NCBI RefSeq assembly: GCF_020283565.1
Contig: NC_060061.1
Coordinates: 14,297,362-14,361,361, forward strand
Source of the DNA: Trifolium pratense
Taxonomy: Eukaryota > Streptophyta > Magnoliopsida > Fabales > Fabaceae
Direction: 5' to 3'
Length of the DNA: 64,000 bases
The translations under genes and the position numbers were made by a program. The notes under the pieces were generated by a model. The model saw only the letters and a program-made list of their open reading frames with translations, made no database searches and was not told where the DNA came from. Shown piece after piece: positions 47,035-59,351 of this stretch. The number at the start of each line of letters is the position of its first letter. Within the stretch, counting starts at the first letter, position 1.

Positions 47035-47747
47035 TGCTAACATGTGTTCTTAGGGAGGTGCATTAAATTAGATATTATCCATTTATTCCACCTTAATGAT
47101 AATTAAAACATTGATTGATAATAAAAACATAAAACATGTATATATTTAATAAGATGTAATCACAAATACTTCAAGCCTTCCCAAAGCCAGTTTAGCTTAC
47201 ATAAAAAAAAATAAAAAATTGTTTGTTCATATAAACCAAATTTTTTGCGTAAAAACATGGAGATGTAAAATTCATGAAGTAGTAATCCTGTTTTGCTTAA
47301 ACCTTTTTTTATTTAATTAAACATTTGAGTGCTTTGTATTTGATATATATTAATTTAAAATTTTATTTATAATTTAATATTTGTTTTCAACTTAAAAAAA
47401 ATAAATTAAAAAGTTACTAACTATGGCATCTATGGCGCTTGTATTTACCAATTATTTTAATTAATTGAATATGGTAGGATCATAACTTTTACTCTCTTCT
47501 GTCTTTAATATAAGAAAATTTTCACTTTTTAAATACATTGAAACATTGATGTATTTAGACTATGATATGATTTAGATACATCAATGTTTCAATGTATCTA
47601 AAAAGTAGAAGTTTTCTTATATTAAAGACCGGAAAGAGTAATTATTAAAGTTGACTATATATTAGTACTTTTTTTAAAGTAAAATAAATGGATATAAGTT
47701 ATTAAATACACCTTAACATGTGCCCTTTAAGAGGGCACATGTTAGCA
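47035..47747. mobile_element. Hairpin-ended element, 713 bp, carrying a nested Stowaway MITE
   Basis: The left end TGCTAACATGTGTTCTTAGG is degenerate; the right end CTTAACATGTGCCCTTTAAG continues AGGGCACATGTTAGCA. Internal sequence is AT-rich and non-coding. The Stowaway element at 47492-47638 lies inside. Confidence 0.65.
47492..47638. mobile_element. Stowaway-like MITE, 147 bp
   Basis: Ends CTCTCTTCTGTCTTTAATAT and the inverse ATATTAAAGACCGGAAAGAG, with the body almost a single long hairpin (tacattgaaacattgatgta / tacatcaatgtttcaatgta). Flanked by TA at 47490-47491 and 47639-47640. Confidence 0.85.
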
Positions 47748-49145
47748 AGACCCATATTATTATGCAAATCTCCACCTTTGTCGAGGTTTGTGGCTTTGTG
47801 CATGTCAATGTTTTTCCAACTAACACCTTTGATTTAGTATCATATACTAGGAGGGATCAATCATTAGTCATCAGTTTAATTACATTTTATGCATAACTAC
47901 TACGAGTAATTGTCACTCTCATTGATTTAAGATAGTCTTATTAATTAGTTGCTTCATCGACAAATCAAAAAACATTGCAGCAGCCAGTAGTAGTACTAGT
48001 ATTATTTTTAAAGCAAGTTTAGTTAAAGAATTCCAGCGATGGTATCAAAGTGTGGTCCAATTTGAAATAGTATTGATCACCTAACAGTCATCCCACTCAT
48101 TAGGGGTAGTATTTTGTGGGTGTCGAGTTTAGAGATGACAAAAATGCCCGAACTTGCAAGCATTTGTGGATAAGATCTGTCGTTGGCATGAGGGGGATAG
48201 CTTAACGAATACTATTTGCGAATAAAATAAATTGATATTTTAATTACTCACATTTAATAGATACTGCAAGGGTTAACTTAAAATAAAAATGAATTCAAGT
48301 TCGTGAAAATTCCAGGTTAAAACCGGTGCAAGGCGTGTCTGGAGATTAGAAATTGGTGCATGTCCAGAATACAACAATGAATGGAGCGAAGGTGATAATC
48401 CCGATAGTTCTTTGAACCGATGCAATGATGGTTTGAATCGATGCAAGACGCGGAAGATTGGAACTCGAGAGTTCTCTGGATCGATGCATAGCCAATATGC
48501 ATTGATGCATATGCGCACACATTTGATGATTTTATGTTTTGATTATGTTTCGAATTAGAGCATATTTATTCCTATTTTTACGGATTTTATTTTTCTATAT
48601 ATATTGAGGACTTGTAACACATAGAAAAATAAGGATTTGAGGCCAACAAAAGTGGAAGGTAAAGATGAGGGCGATTTTAATTCAACAAAAGTGTATTGAA
48701 GCATTGTATGGAGAAGCACAAATGTCGTATCTAACACCTGTAGAGAAGACCGAGATGAATGATAAGACAAATGTCATTATATTGTGTCTTGAGATAAGGT
48801 GTTGAGGGAAGTATCAAGGGAGACACCTTGGTGTCTATTTAGAGTCATTGCTACTTCAATGTAATGTGAAAATTCTATTGTTTACCCCTCCCTTATAAAA
48901 ATGTTGACTTAAAATTCCTTTATTTTGCCTCTGTAATATTAGAGTAAACCAAAACTGGTATACTTTACGGATTTACCCTTGTTAAAAGAAACAAAATTCC
49001 ATTTTTTGTTCGAATGAATTTGGATATGAACACCGCAATTCCAAGTTAACCACCAGGTTACACCAAAGCACCGATCGTTTTGAATTTTGATCGATCGACT
49101 CATCAAAACGAATTATTGCAGAAAGTGTTGAGTTTTGGGGCGAAA
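47748..49145. other. Intergenic and 5' flank of RPS16
   Basis: No gene seen. Around 48310-48500 several phrases like gaaccgatgcaatgatgg and gaatcgatgcaagac recur, as in some copia LTRs; no ends were identified. The part from about 49000 is likely the S16 leader, where an open frame continues upstream of the ATG to a TTG without another ATG. Confidence 0.4.
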
Positions 49146-49610
49146 ATGGTGGTTAGGATTCGACTATCACGTTTAGGTTGCAAAAACAAACCATTCTACC
49201 GTTTAATGGCCGCCGATAGCCGATCTCCAAGAGACGGAAAACACCTCGAAGTTCTCGGTTACTATAACCCCTTACCTGTTCAAGACGGTGGCAAAAGAAT
49301 GGGTATCAATTTTGATCGAGTCAAGTAAGTACTAATTAATTAACACATTCATTATCACTAATTAACTAATTAATTAACTTTTTCTATGCTAATCTGGTTA
49401 CTACTTTCTTTTTGTTTTAGGTATTGGCTTTCTGTTGGAGCTCAACCGTCGAATCCGGTTGAGCGTCTTTTGTTTCGAGCAGGGTTACTTCCACCACCTC
49501 CGACTGTGGCTATGGGGTGGAAAGGTGGGCCCCGCGACACTCGTCCTGTTGATGGTTTAACTGGACGTGTACGCGACAATGTCACTGCTGCAGTAACTGA
49601 AAACCATTGA
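49146..49610 (+). CDS. RPS16: Ribosomal protein bS16, nuclear-encoded organellar
   Basis: Two exons, 49146-49324 and 49421-49610, joined in phase 2 (AA|GTAAGT and TTTTAG|G), 122 aa. It starts [20 protein letters not shown] and continues [19 protein letters not shown], the hallmark of bacterial-type S16 of the small ribosomal subunit, then [20 protein letters not shown] and a plant-specific tail. There is no separate N-terminal presequence: the conserved domain begins at residue 1, as is usual for plant nuclear S16, where targeting information overlaps the mature protein. From published work on Medicago, the nuclear S16 goes to both mitochondria and plastids and replaces the lost plastid rps16; that this copy does so is inference. 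It is convergent with the xylosidase gene. Confidence 0.92.
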
Positions 49611-50375
49611 AATTGTATGTTTTTTCATTGCTGAGGAATGTTATGCTGTTATATGTTTACTTGTAGTTGAAGCTATTGATTTTAATTGATAGATATTGTT
49701 GCTGTTGAATTATGTTTTGTTAATTCTAATGCAGCATTTTGAAATATTATCCTTTTTCTATGCCAATTAGTTCATATTTTGAATAATAGTGCATGTTCCT
49801 TGTATTTTATTTTGTCAATTTTTGTGTGTGCGTGTTGAGAATCAGCATATTTTGAGTTTTGCGTGGATTTTTCCGTTAATGCTTATTGGATTTGTCTGTT
49901 TAAACGATTTGTTCGGCAGAGTTATTTATTTGGAATTCTTCTTATGTAATCTAGTATATAGTAAGTTCTTGTTGATGCAATCTTGGTTTAGATTAGTTTA
50001 ATCAACTTGTTTAGATCCATAGGAATTAAAATGAAATTGCACTCAATCATGTTTATGCTTGAACTTAATGAAGTGTACCCACATTGCACGCATAGGTGTG
50101 ATTGGCCTAGTTGAAGTTCACGAGGGTTGAGTTGAAAACTGGTCTACTTGTTGTGGTTATAGGATTTGATTTGCCTCAGCAAGAGTAGAAAACTAGTCCA
50201 GTTAATATTTGATTGTTTATTTGAATAAGAATAGAAGCAGAGCAATTTGTTACAATTACGGAATCACCACTTAAACTTATTCCCAGTCTCCCTTTTTTAA
50301 TGCAATTTATGGTTCCCTTAAATTTTTTAAGGAAACCAATGACGTAAAATGAAAGACTCGGTGCAGATGATTGCT
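49611..50375. other. Convergent 3' flanks of RPS16 and the xylosidase gene
   Basis: Contains the likely 3' UTRs of both genes. No further gene is seen; the open frame at 49789-50001 has no recognisable features. Confidence 0.5.
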
Positions 50376-53300
50376 TTAAATCATCACACCCAAAGGATGC
50401 TTCAAGTCTCCTACATGAAGCATATGCTGCCCTAAGGCAACTTTTCTGTTGCCAAGTTCATCAACCACACTCAAATCTTTACAAACATCTACTTTGAAAC
50501 TAACCAGTGCTTCTGATTTTCCTGTCAAGTGTATTTTCTCGAAAGCCAACAAGTGTTTTTGGGGTGCATTGTGCACTGCAGGAGGAGTAGAGAACAAAAA
50601 CACTGTTTGACTGCTGCTCATTTTCCCCTTGTTCTTGATCCTTAGATGAATATCAAAGGCCAAGTTTTGACAATGCTCGCCAGCAACATCAAGTGACTTG
50701 CATTCTGAGGAACGACAGACATGATCCTCAGCTAAAGGAACAGACACCATTTGTGGTGCTTTAACCAGTTTGTGCTCGAAAGTAGAGTAGCTTATTCCGT
50801 CTCCAAATGCGAAAACAGTTTCTCCTTTGTAAAATCTGTATGTTCTACCAGGGTAACCTGTAGCAGGATCAGGCCTCATGTTCATATTAGTCATTGGTAC
50901 TTTGTCTACATATGATTGTGGATACCATGTCATGGGTAGCCTTCCACCTGAATAAAATAAAAATATTTTAAGTTGTGCAGGCCATGCTCGTATAATTAAA
51001 TCCTAGCAATGTCACCAAATATATAATATATAATGAAGTGTATATGAGACCTAGTGACTTGCAGCTAATATATAAACATATATAATCGAGAATTACTGAA
51101 ACCTAGTTGGGGGCAAACTGTTGTGAGTGAATCTTAATTTTGGATTGTCTGCGGTCACAATTTCCACGCATTCGTGCAGTTAGCAACTTGGAGCCATTAG
51201 TTCAAGATCGGACAACTACAATTTCAAGTTTGTTTTTGGAGCTGCTACACCAAGTTTAAAACCAGACTCGTTTGATCCAACAACTTCGAGTTACTGAATG
51301 CGTGAATGCGTGAATGCTTGAAAATTGTGACAGTAGGCAATCCAAGTGATTGGAATGATAATTGTGTGCTATGAGGAAAGTATGCCAGTGGGATTAACTT
51401 ACTTGGATTATGATACCCAAAGACGACATCCGCGATGGCAGCTCCACCTGCTTCTCCAGGATAGCCAACCCACAAAATGCTTGTGATTTTATTATTAGTC
51501 TTAGCAAAGGAAACGTCCATGCCTCCTCCAGACATTATGGCAAGAATCACAGGTCCCTTGGCTGCATTTGCAACTTCAGTAACTAACTGTTGCTGCTGTC
51601 CCGGAAGAAGAATGTTGACTCTGTCACGACTCTCTGCCTCTATTGCAAGATTCGCTCCAACTACAATCACAGTTGCATCTGCAGAGGCTGCAATCTTTTT
51701 GGCATCATCTAGTGCAGCATTTGTGCATTGAACATCAGGGCAGCCGGCAGCATAGGTTGTGGGAACTAAGGCTGTTAAGCCCTGCAAAGGTGATGTATAT
51801 TTGCATGGAATGCCTGCAAAGTTTTAGGAACTTGTTAAAATGTGATGTCAATGCACATAACAAAAAGTTTCATACATTTTGCCTATATAAAAGTAGTAGT
51901 GGAAAAAAAATTTATACCTTCATAGTTTCCAATCATGGTCCTAGTAGCATTGGCATTTGGACCAATAACTGCCAATGATTTAATGGCTTTGGCATTAAGA
52001 GGCAATGATCCTGGACAGTTTTTAAGCAGGACAATCCCTTGCCTTGCAGCTTCACGAGCTAGCTCCTGGTTTGCTGAAGTGCAGACATCTTTTGGACCAA
52101 GGTTTCCATAAGGTTGCTTGCTAGGATCACCATCAAAGAAACCAAGACGCATTAATGTCGCGAAATTGTTGGAGACGGCATTGTTAATAGATGCTTCATC
52201 TATAAGCCCTTGCTTGACAGCACCTTCTGTATGTTGGCCAAGAAAACTTCCACAGTTCAAATCCAATCCTGCAAAATCAAAATTTATACACAACAATGAT
52301 AAATTAATAGTTGCCTTGTTTAAATTAAAAGAAGCCACACTATAAATTCAAAACAATCATCTAAATTAAATGACAATTCAATAGTTGTGCCTATGAATAT
52401 GTGATTATACAGTCTTTTCAGCTGTAGTTTACCTGCTAGAATGGATTTGGCTGCAGCTTCCTCAGGAGTCTTGGTGTAGTGCTGGCTTTTGAAAAACACA
52501 TCTACTGAGTCACAATCAGAAACTATGTATCTGCATAGCACATTCATATACAATAGTATTCATATTATTGTAAAGAAAAACATCAACAATAAAAAAGAAT
52601 GATAAACATCATTATTCTCTCCAGTATTGAATATAAACAAAAATATCTCATGTCTAGTGGTCTAAAATGTAAAGAAATCTTATCTGATTTCACTATTAAA
52701 TAATATTATTTATAAAATGCCATTCAAATAATTTATATTTTATTTTCTAACAATCTTTTTATTCTTACAGGACAACTTTCTATGAAAAGATAATTTAGAA
52801 AATACAATTTTTTTTCTTATCGAAGACTCGGTATCAGGTCCAAGGACCGACTAATTGAGTGTGAGATAAAAGTAAGATTTAAGAGGTTTGGAAATGAAAA
52901 GATACCCATTTAGTTTCCATTTGCCTCTGATAACACCTTTAAGAAGATCAGGATCAGCACAAGTCGGTTTTCCATTTACTTGATTATAGGAACACATGAC
53001 ACTAGCAACATTACCATCAATCACACAGCTCTTAAAAGGTGGTTGATATGTGTCATCCAAATCTTGTTGTGTTACCTAACAAAATCATCAAGCAAAACAA
53101 CAAAATTAGAAACTATGAAAATTGTTCTCCACATTCTATAATCTTCAAAGACACATTAAACTAGTTTTCATTTCAACCAATGATAGATTACCACAGCATT
53201 GAAGGTGTAACGCTGAACACCTTTCCAGTCATCAACATCATAAGCTGTGTAGTGTTTGCAACAAGCTGCAACCTTAAGCTTGTTATGGTTTCCATCATCA

Positions 53301-54259
53301 GTTTGTTGTAGACCTTTCACATACCCTGCTGCATATTTGCTAGCAAGTAAAGGGTCTTCCCCTGGTGTTTCTTGACCTCTTCCCCATCTTGGATCCCTAA
53401 ATATGTTAATGTTTGGTGACCAATATGTTAAACCAGCCAACCCTACATTGTGCATTGCTCTTGCTTCTGTTGAAACCACCTACACAAATTTTCCATAAAA
53501 TACCATTTGAATGTTAAAAATACATGTTATTTACACCATTAAGTCATGGTCGCGTCAAGATCCTATATATTTGGAGTTATGGTTGCAATACGATCAAATG
53601 CATGCGATCTAAATTGTTTCCGTGTTGCAGTTCGCGGGGAATTCAAAACCATGATTTCGCGGCCTAGATTGTAGACACTTTCTTAAACCGGTATTAACAC
53701 AACTACAATTATGGCTGCAGTTTATCTGCATTTTCTCGCGATATCGAAGATTTCTATATAACTGCAACTGCAATTTAAAACTTGTAAGATATGATAAGAA
53801 AAAGAAGAGTGAGAAATACATCACCTTTCCAATGGTTTGAAACAAGGAAGCATTAAAAGAAGCTGCAATGAGAATAGGCATAGGAAAACTTGTTGATCCA
53901 GGTACTACATTGGAAAAATGAGTCCCCGGACCAACGTTAGAGACTCCATGAAGTGCTTCAGACCACCATTCATATCTTGGAATACCAAGCCTACTCACAT
54001 CAACAGCAGAGTTCACAAGGTTACCAATCTTCTCCTGCAATGTCAACCTACTCACAAGGTCTTTCACCCTTGCATTTACCCCCAATGACTTCTTGCAGAA
54101 CCCGTAATTCGCTAATGCTGGATTCTTAGCAACATCACAGGCGAAAACCGCAGATGTTTGGCTCGAAACTCGACCACAACTCAACAAAATTGTGGCAAAC
54201 AGGACTAAGAAACAGAGGAAAACAGAGACATTTGGTGCTCTGTTTTCAGCAGAGGCCAT
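50376..54259 (-). CDS. Xyl1: GH3 beta-D-xylosidase / alpha-L-arabinofuranosidase, 774 aa, seven exons
   Basis: Exons 54259-53825, 53479-53192, 53075-52906, 52530-52433, 52268-51918, 51813-51403 and 50947-50376 give 2325 nt with every join in frame. The frame opens earlier at a TTG; the ATG at 54259 (MASAENRAP) starts a signal peptide of about 35 residues, so the enzyme is secreted to the cell wall. The GH3 N-terminal barrel has [34 protein letters not shown] and [19 protein letters not shown] places the catalytic nucleophile at D303. The C-terminal sandwich carries [13 protein letters not shown] and [12 protein letters not shown], then a fibronectin-III-like end. It acts on xylan- or arabinan-derived substrates. 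The length equals that of plant BXL1-type enzymes, and the wording resembles Medicago Xyl1 from memory, hence the symbol. No defects are seen. Confidence 0.95.
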
Positions 54260-54665
54260 TGTGGCCTTGAGAACTAGAAAACACAAAAGAAGCTAAATGA
54301 TATGCTTGTAGCTTGTTATGATGAGTCTAGTACTGAATTATACGTATCATGTTAGAATGTGAAGAAAAAATGGTTAATAACACTGCTTTTTAGTAGTCCG
54401 TGATGGGTGTATAGGTGAAAGAAGGAAAACCCTATTATATGTAGGTGCTTTTGGCAGAGAGTGAGAACATAAGAACAATATAACATAAGAAGGAATCTCT
54501 GTGGTTGTGTAGCTTACACTAGTCCGTGAAAAAACTGACGAAAAAAAGAGAGAAAATTCTATGATTTATGGAGTGTTATTTTGTTTGGAAGCTCAACTTG
54601 CAGCATATAATATACTCTATATTAGTACTATAAGATAACATTATTACATTGTGATCTATTATTTG
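54260..54665 (-). other. 5' flank of the xylosidase gene
   Basis: Likely leader and promoter. I could not single out a convincing TATA box. Confidence 0.4.
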
Positions 54666-55456
54666 CAATGTAGTCAGGTTCGGGATCCTACGTAGGATCG
54701 GTAGGCTGGTGGAGGGTCGTAAGGTCGGGATCGTAGCTCGATTCGTAAGAATCTACTTAAGGGTAAAATGGTAACTTCACATATATACATATACACAGAA
54801 CCACAAAATAATAATAATAATACATGAACACAATAAACTTAATTAATATTTCATAAATATCATTCCAAATGTTCATAACCAATGTAGTTAGGTTCGAGAT
54901 CCTACGTAGGATCGGTAGGCTGGTTGAGAATTGTAAGATCGAGATCGTAGCTGGATTCGTAAGATCCTACTAAGGGTAAAATTGTAACTTCACATATATA
55001 TACATATACACATAAACACACAAAATATATAATACATAAACAAAATAAACATAATTAATTAATATTTCATAGAGATCATTCCAAATCTTCATAAATTCAT
55101 AACAGAGGGTTGGAAGAAGCAACAGCAAGGTTAAAAAAACAAAATGAAAACCGAGGGGTTTCATGTAGGACAGAGGTTTGAGTGAAAGAAATGGTTGAAA
55201 GTGAGAGAGGAATGAACCAAAGTGAGAAAGGAGTGAGAACAAACATACACTAACCGCCGTCGAGGTTCACAATGACGCCGTCTAGAGCTCAGGTAAAGAA
55301 AAACCTCTGGGATCGTAAGAACCTATGACCCGGTGCGAGAACCTGACTACAGACAGGTCAAAAAAGGAACCTACATGGGTTCTAAGCTCGTTTGGCCTTC
55401 ACGAGCTCGTAGGATCGTAAGAACCTAAGACCCGGTGCGAGAACCTGACTACATTG
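54666..55456. mobile_element. Non-autonomous hAT element, 791 bp, with its left end tandemly duplicated
   Basis: Flanked by the 8-bp duplication ATTATTTG (54658-54665 and 55457-55464). The 16-bp terminal inverted repeat is CAATGTAGTCAGGTTC with its inverse at 55441-55456. A second copy of the left end (CAATGTAGTTAGGTTCGAG) lies inside at 54880, giving a tandem unit of about 214 bp. Each unit carries the 16-bp palindrome GATCCTACGTAGGATC. No transposase. Confidence 0.85.
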
Positions 55457-55464
55457 ATTATTTG

Positions 55465-57122
55465 TAATAAAAACAATAAGATATGGGCATGTTTTCTCAC
55501 TTTATTTCACATTATTTTTGTGCTTTTTATCTCTTTTCTATCATATTATTTAGGCAAAACTACTTGTATTTAAGTTCGACCCTTATTTCAGATTGGTCCT
55601 TTAGATTATTTTTTTGATACATCTCAAATTGATCTTTTATGTTACATTTTGTTTGAACCGCAAGTTATGCTCCTCTTGCATTATTATTATTATTATTATT
55701 ATTTTAAGTTATACATTTTGTGACCGTCTGAACTACAACTTTTATTCCATAACTAGAGTAGAGATGCATTATTTAGGTACAATGGTTGTGACATTTTCGG
55801 AATTAGGGAATTTAGATTCAAACAAAAAGAAATGGTGTGATGGGTGAAAGGAAATGAACTAATATTACATGTCTATATTAATTATCTCAATATTAACGTT
55901 ATTTTTTTTAATGAAACTTGTTAAAAGGTTAAGAGGTCGGACTCAGACTTAACATTTCTAAAGTGGACGATAGTGTGCCCTTGTTTGAATTTCAAATGGC
56001 GTTGTTTTGGTGATGTTATTGTTCTACAACATATTTTTTTGCAATTTTATACTTTTTTTTTGTCATTTGTATGTCTTATATTTATGATTGAGGGTTATAA
56101 TATATTTGCTGATTACCTGTTCAAAAAATATATTTGCTGATTAAAAAAAGTGGAAGGTTTTGCAGATCCTAATATTTTCTTTGACGGGTGCAAGTCCTAA
56201 TCAAAGCCTATTGGAATACAGATCATCCATTGCCTGAGATGGTAAATCACATGAGGAATGACCTATAAGTAAATATACTATACTATAGTATAGATATAGA
56301 CTAGAGTGAAAACAGAGAAATGACCTATAATAAGTAAATATATAAGGAAAAATACACGACAAGTTACAGTGAAGAGTAATGTTTATTGTTGAAGAAATTG
56401 CTCATATTGCATGGGAAAGGAAAAGGGTTATCTATATGTGACTAAACTTTGTAGGGATGGATACACAGAATCTTGTGATCTTGTGATGTTTAGCTGGGGA
56501 ATTCCAAATCCCAACTTGAACACGTGAGTGTTTTTAGACTGTTCCAAAACAAATGTTTAATGTTTGGTTGTGTCAACTTGTCATTTTTTTGGACAAATGC
56601 ATAACAACTTGCACACTTGGAAAGTAAAAAAGGTCAATTGTTATGATTATATAATTTAGAATAATTTTGTATTTTCTCAATATGTTTAATACTCCTGCCT
56701 TTTATTTTGAGAAATGTGGACAACTAAAAGAGAAAGATCACAAATATGCAATGTTGTATTCATGAATCATTGGGGTGCTCAATGTATCAATGGATTTTAG
56801 TAGCAATTTCCTTTTCTAATCTTATTTGGCTGTAGCTTCAAATCTTCTTAAGGACGGGGAAGAAGAGAGGTGAATTTCTTTTCCTTTGTATTGTACAATG
56901 TGCTAAAATGATTTAAAAGTTTGGCTAAAAAATTATAAATATTATTTGATAATTGATGTTAATTACTGGTACTTGATTGATTATGCAGCATTATCTTTAG
57001 TTTGTGGGAGTAAACCGTAGTTTGATTTTTTCATAACGTATTTTGGAGGGATCATATGGTATTTTTTTCATATCCTATTAAGTAGCGTTATGTTTAGTTT
57101 GTGGGAGTAAACTGTAATTATG
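55465..57122. other. Intergenic, no gene seen
   Basis: AT-rich, with a (TTA)n tract at 55680-55704. No recognisable coding or RNA gene. Confidence 0.5.
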
Positions 57123-57609
57123 TTTAGTATCATTGAATAATTGATGTACTTTGTCTATAATATTGATGAGTTCTCATTAGTCACTATTTTTAGAGTCTTT
57201 TTAAATAAGTTTTAACATCATTTTATTAGTTTAGAGTTATTTTAAGTAAATTCTAATTTTTGGTTTATTGAGTCAATTAAGTATTTTTATCTATTAAAAT
57301 AATATTTTGTGTAGTTTTTATTTTTTTAGGGTTAAAAAGAAATTTGACCAAGCTAGCCCAATGAAAAGAAGACAATATGGACTTAATATTTTGATTTGAC
57401 CTAATCCAAGAAGAGATGTTCATTGCCTTATGTCATATAAAAACCATGGATATTGAAGCTGCAAGTGACGCCTTTAAAATAGACAAACATTAAACGTTAA
57501 ACCATAAGTCACATCTTTTATTTTTCTATCTTTAGATCAATTACAAGGTTAAACAATTAATTTATGTCCAATTTATACAATTAATCTCTTAATCAATATG
57601 AATTTTAAA

Positions 57610-57952
57610 GGCTTAACTATACATTTGGTCCCTTACGTTTATTTTAGGTTTTAATTTGGTCCCTTACGTTTAAAAAGTATCAATTTGGTCCCTTATGTTT
57701 ATTTTAGGTTTCAAGTTACTCATTTCCGTCAATTTTGTCACATGTGGCAGTCAATTTGCATACGTGGACTGACATGTGGCACTTGGACACGCTGACACGT
57801 GTACTGTTCAAACGGTGTTAGTGACACAACTAACGGAAAAGACTAACTTGAAACTTAAAATAAACGTAAGGGACCAAATTGATACTTTTTAAACGTAAGG
57901 GACCAAATTGAAACCTAAAATAAACGTAAGGGACCAAATGTGTAGTTAAGCC
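57610..57952. mobile_element. Mutator-type MITE, 343 bp
   Basis: Flanked by the 9-bp duplication AATTTTAAA (57601-57609 and 57953-57961). Ends GGCTTAACTATACATTTGGT and its inverse, with long arms that repeat the phrase ttggtcccttacgttta. A sister copy is at 61039-61379. Confidence 0.85.
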
Positions 57953-58316
57953 AATTTTAAATCATACATGAACATTCATCAATGCACATAAAACATTAAA
58001 CAACAAATATTAACTGAATAGAAAATTGAATTAAATAAAGAGTATTAGTACAAGAACTAACCGAAACCCATAGATTTATACAATTTCATCTTCACAAATT
58101 CCAATAAAAAATAACTTAGAAACTCAAAAATAATAATAATACAAAGGCGAGTGCTAACATGGACGTGTTTGGCAAATGGTTCATCATGGACCAGGTTTTT
58201 TAAAGGTTGGATTTATTAGGTTCCATACTATTATAATACACCTTTTACACTTGATTTTTTTTCTTAATCTCTTTCAAGACATCAAATCACTTGTCATACC
58301 TCCATTAAAAAAGTCT

Positions 58317-58488
58317 TGCTAACCAGTGCCTCGGGGGCACTAGTTAAGGAACCAAAAGAAGAAATAAAATAAAAGTTGTGCATGAAAAACATCAAAATAT
58401 AAACTTTTGTTGTATTGACTACACTATTTTCAAGGAAAACTTTCTAAATTTGAATCCTTAACAAATGTCCCTGGGGCACTATTTAGCA
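58317..58488. mobile_element. Hairpin-ended MITE, 172 bp
   Basis: The left end TGCTAACCAGTGCCTCGGGG continues GCACTAGTTAAGG; the right end is CCTTAACAAATGTCCCTGGG then GCACTATTTAGCA. Same family as 21285, 37737 and 47035. Confidence 0.75.
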
Positions 58489-58671
58489 TTTGACTTAAAA
58501 AAAAAGTAATTTCTCTTACCTTCCCATTGAAATTATTTTGACGTTTTTAAAGTTAAATTTTTTGACATAAGTTTAACTCTTTTTTTTTTACGCAGACATA
58601 AGTTTAACTTAACCGTTCAAGTGATAATTTAATTTATATTTTAATCATTATTAATAATCAGTAATAAATAC

Positions 58672-58770
58672 CGCGGTTCGATCCCCACAATTGCGATCGG
58701 GAGGAGGATGGAACCACTTAATGTCAGAACTGACTCTCGAACCAGATTAAACTGGTGGTGTAAAAAAACA
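58672..58770 (+). mobile_element. SINE-like partial copy
   Basis: Shares cggttcgatccccacaattg and ggaaccacttaatgtcagaa with 13650-13815 and ends in an A-rich tract. The A-box part is missing. Confidence 0.45.
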
Positions 58771-59215
58771 AAAAAAAATCAGTAATAAATAGATTGTTAA
58801 AAAGAAAAAATTAAGTTATGTCAAATTTATGTAAAAAAAAGTCTTATGTTACGGTGAGTTTGATAATAAAAGATTTTTTTTTTTTAAGGATGATAATAAA
58901 AGATTTTTGCTGTTAAAAAAAATGTCTTATATTATTTTGTCAATAAAAGATTTTTGTAGCTTAAAAAAAAATCAAGGGTATTGTTGGTATTATGAAAAGT
59001 CAACATCAAAACATTCGTATATATAAATCCATACATAAAAATAGGAACAAAACAATAAAAATATTATAAAAAGTTTAGTCAATAAAAAATTATGGAAAAA
59101 ATATAGAAAAAATAAGATGGATATGCATAAAATTATGAATATAGAAATAGAAACATAAAAAATATTTTTCATAAAAAAAAAACCAAACAATATTATTACC
59201 AAGTTTACTAGTAAC

Positions 59216-59216
<1 letters not shown>

Positions 59217-59251
<35 letters not shown>
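59217..59251. repeat. (TAA)n microsatellite
   Basis: About 11 ATA/TAA units. Confidence 0.9.
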
Positions 59252-59252
<1 letters not shown>

Positions 59253-59351
59253 GTTATAATAAATTTTGGTCTTTTCGTTTTAGACCATTTGAGTCAAAAT
59301 TAAAATAAAAAATGTATTGTAAATGATTTGTATGACATTTTTGAATAATTA

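Noticed and set aside
54260..54286. Nine-residue extension of the xylosidase
   Set aside because: It would start at TTG; the ATG at 54259 begins a typical signal peptide.
58672..58700. tRNA gene
   Set aside because: Only a B-box-like ggttcgatcccc is present with no cloverleaf; it belongs to a SINE-like copy shared with 13650.
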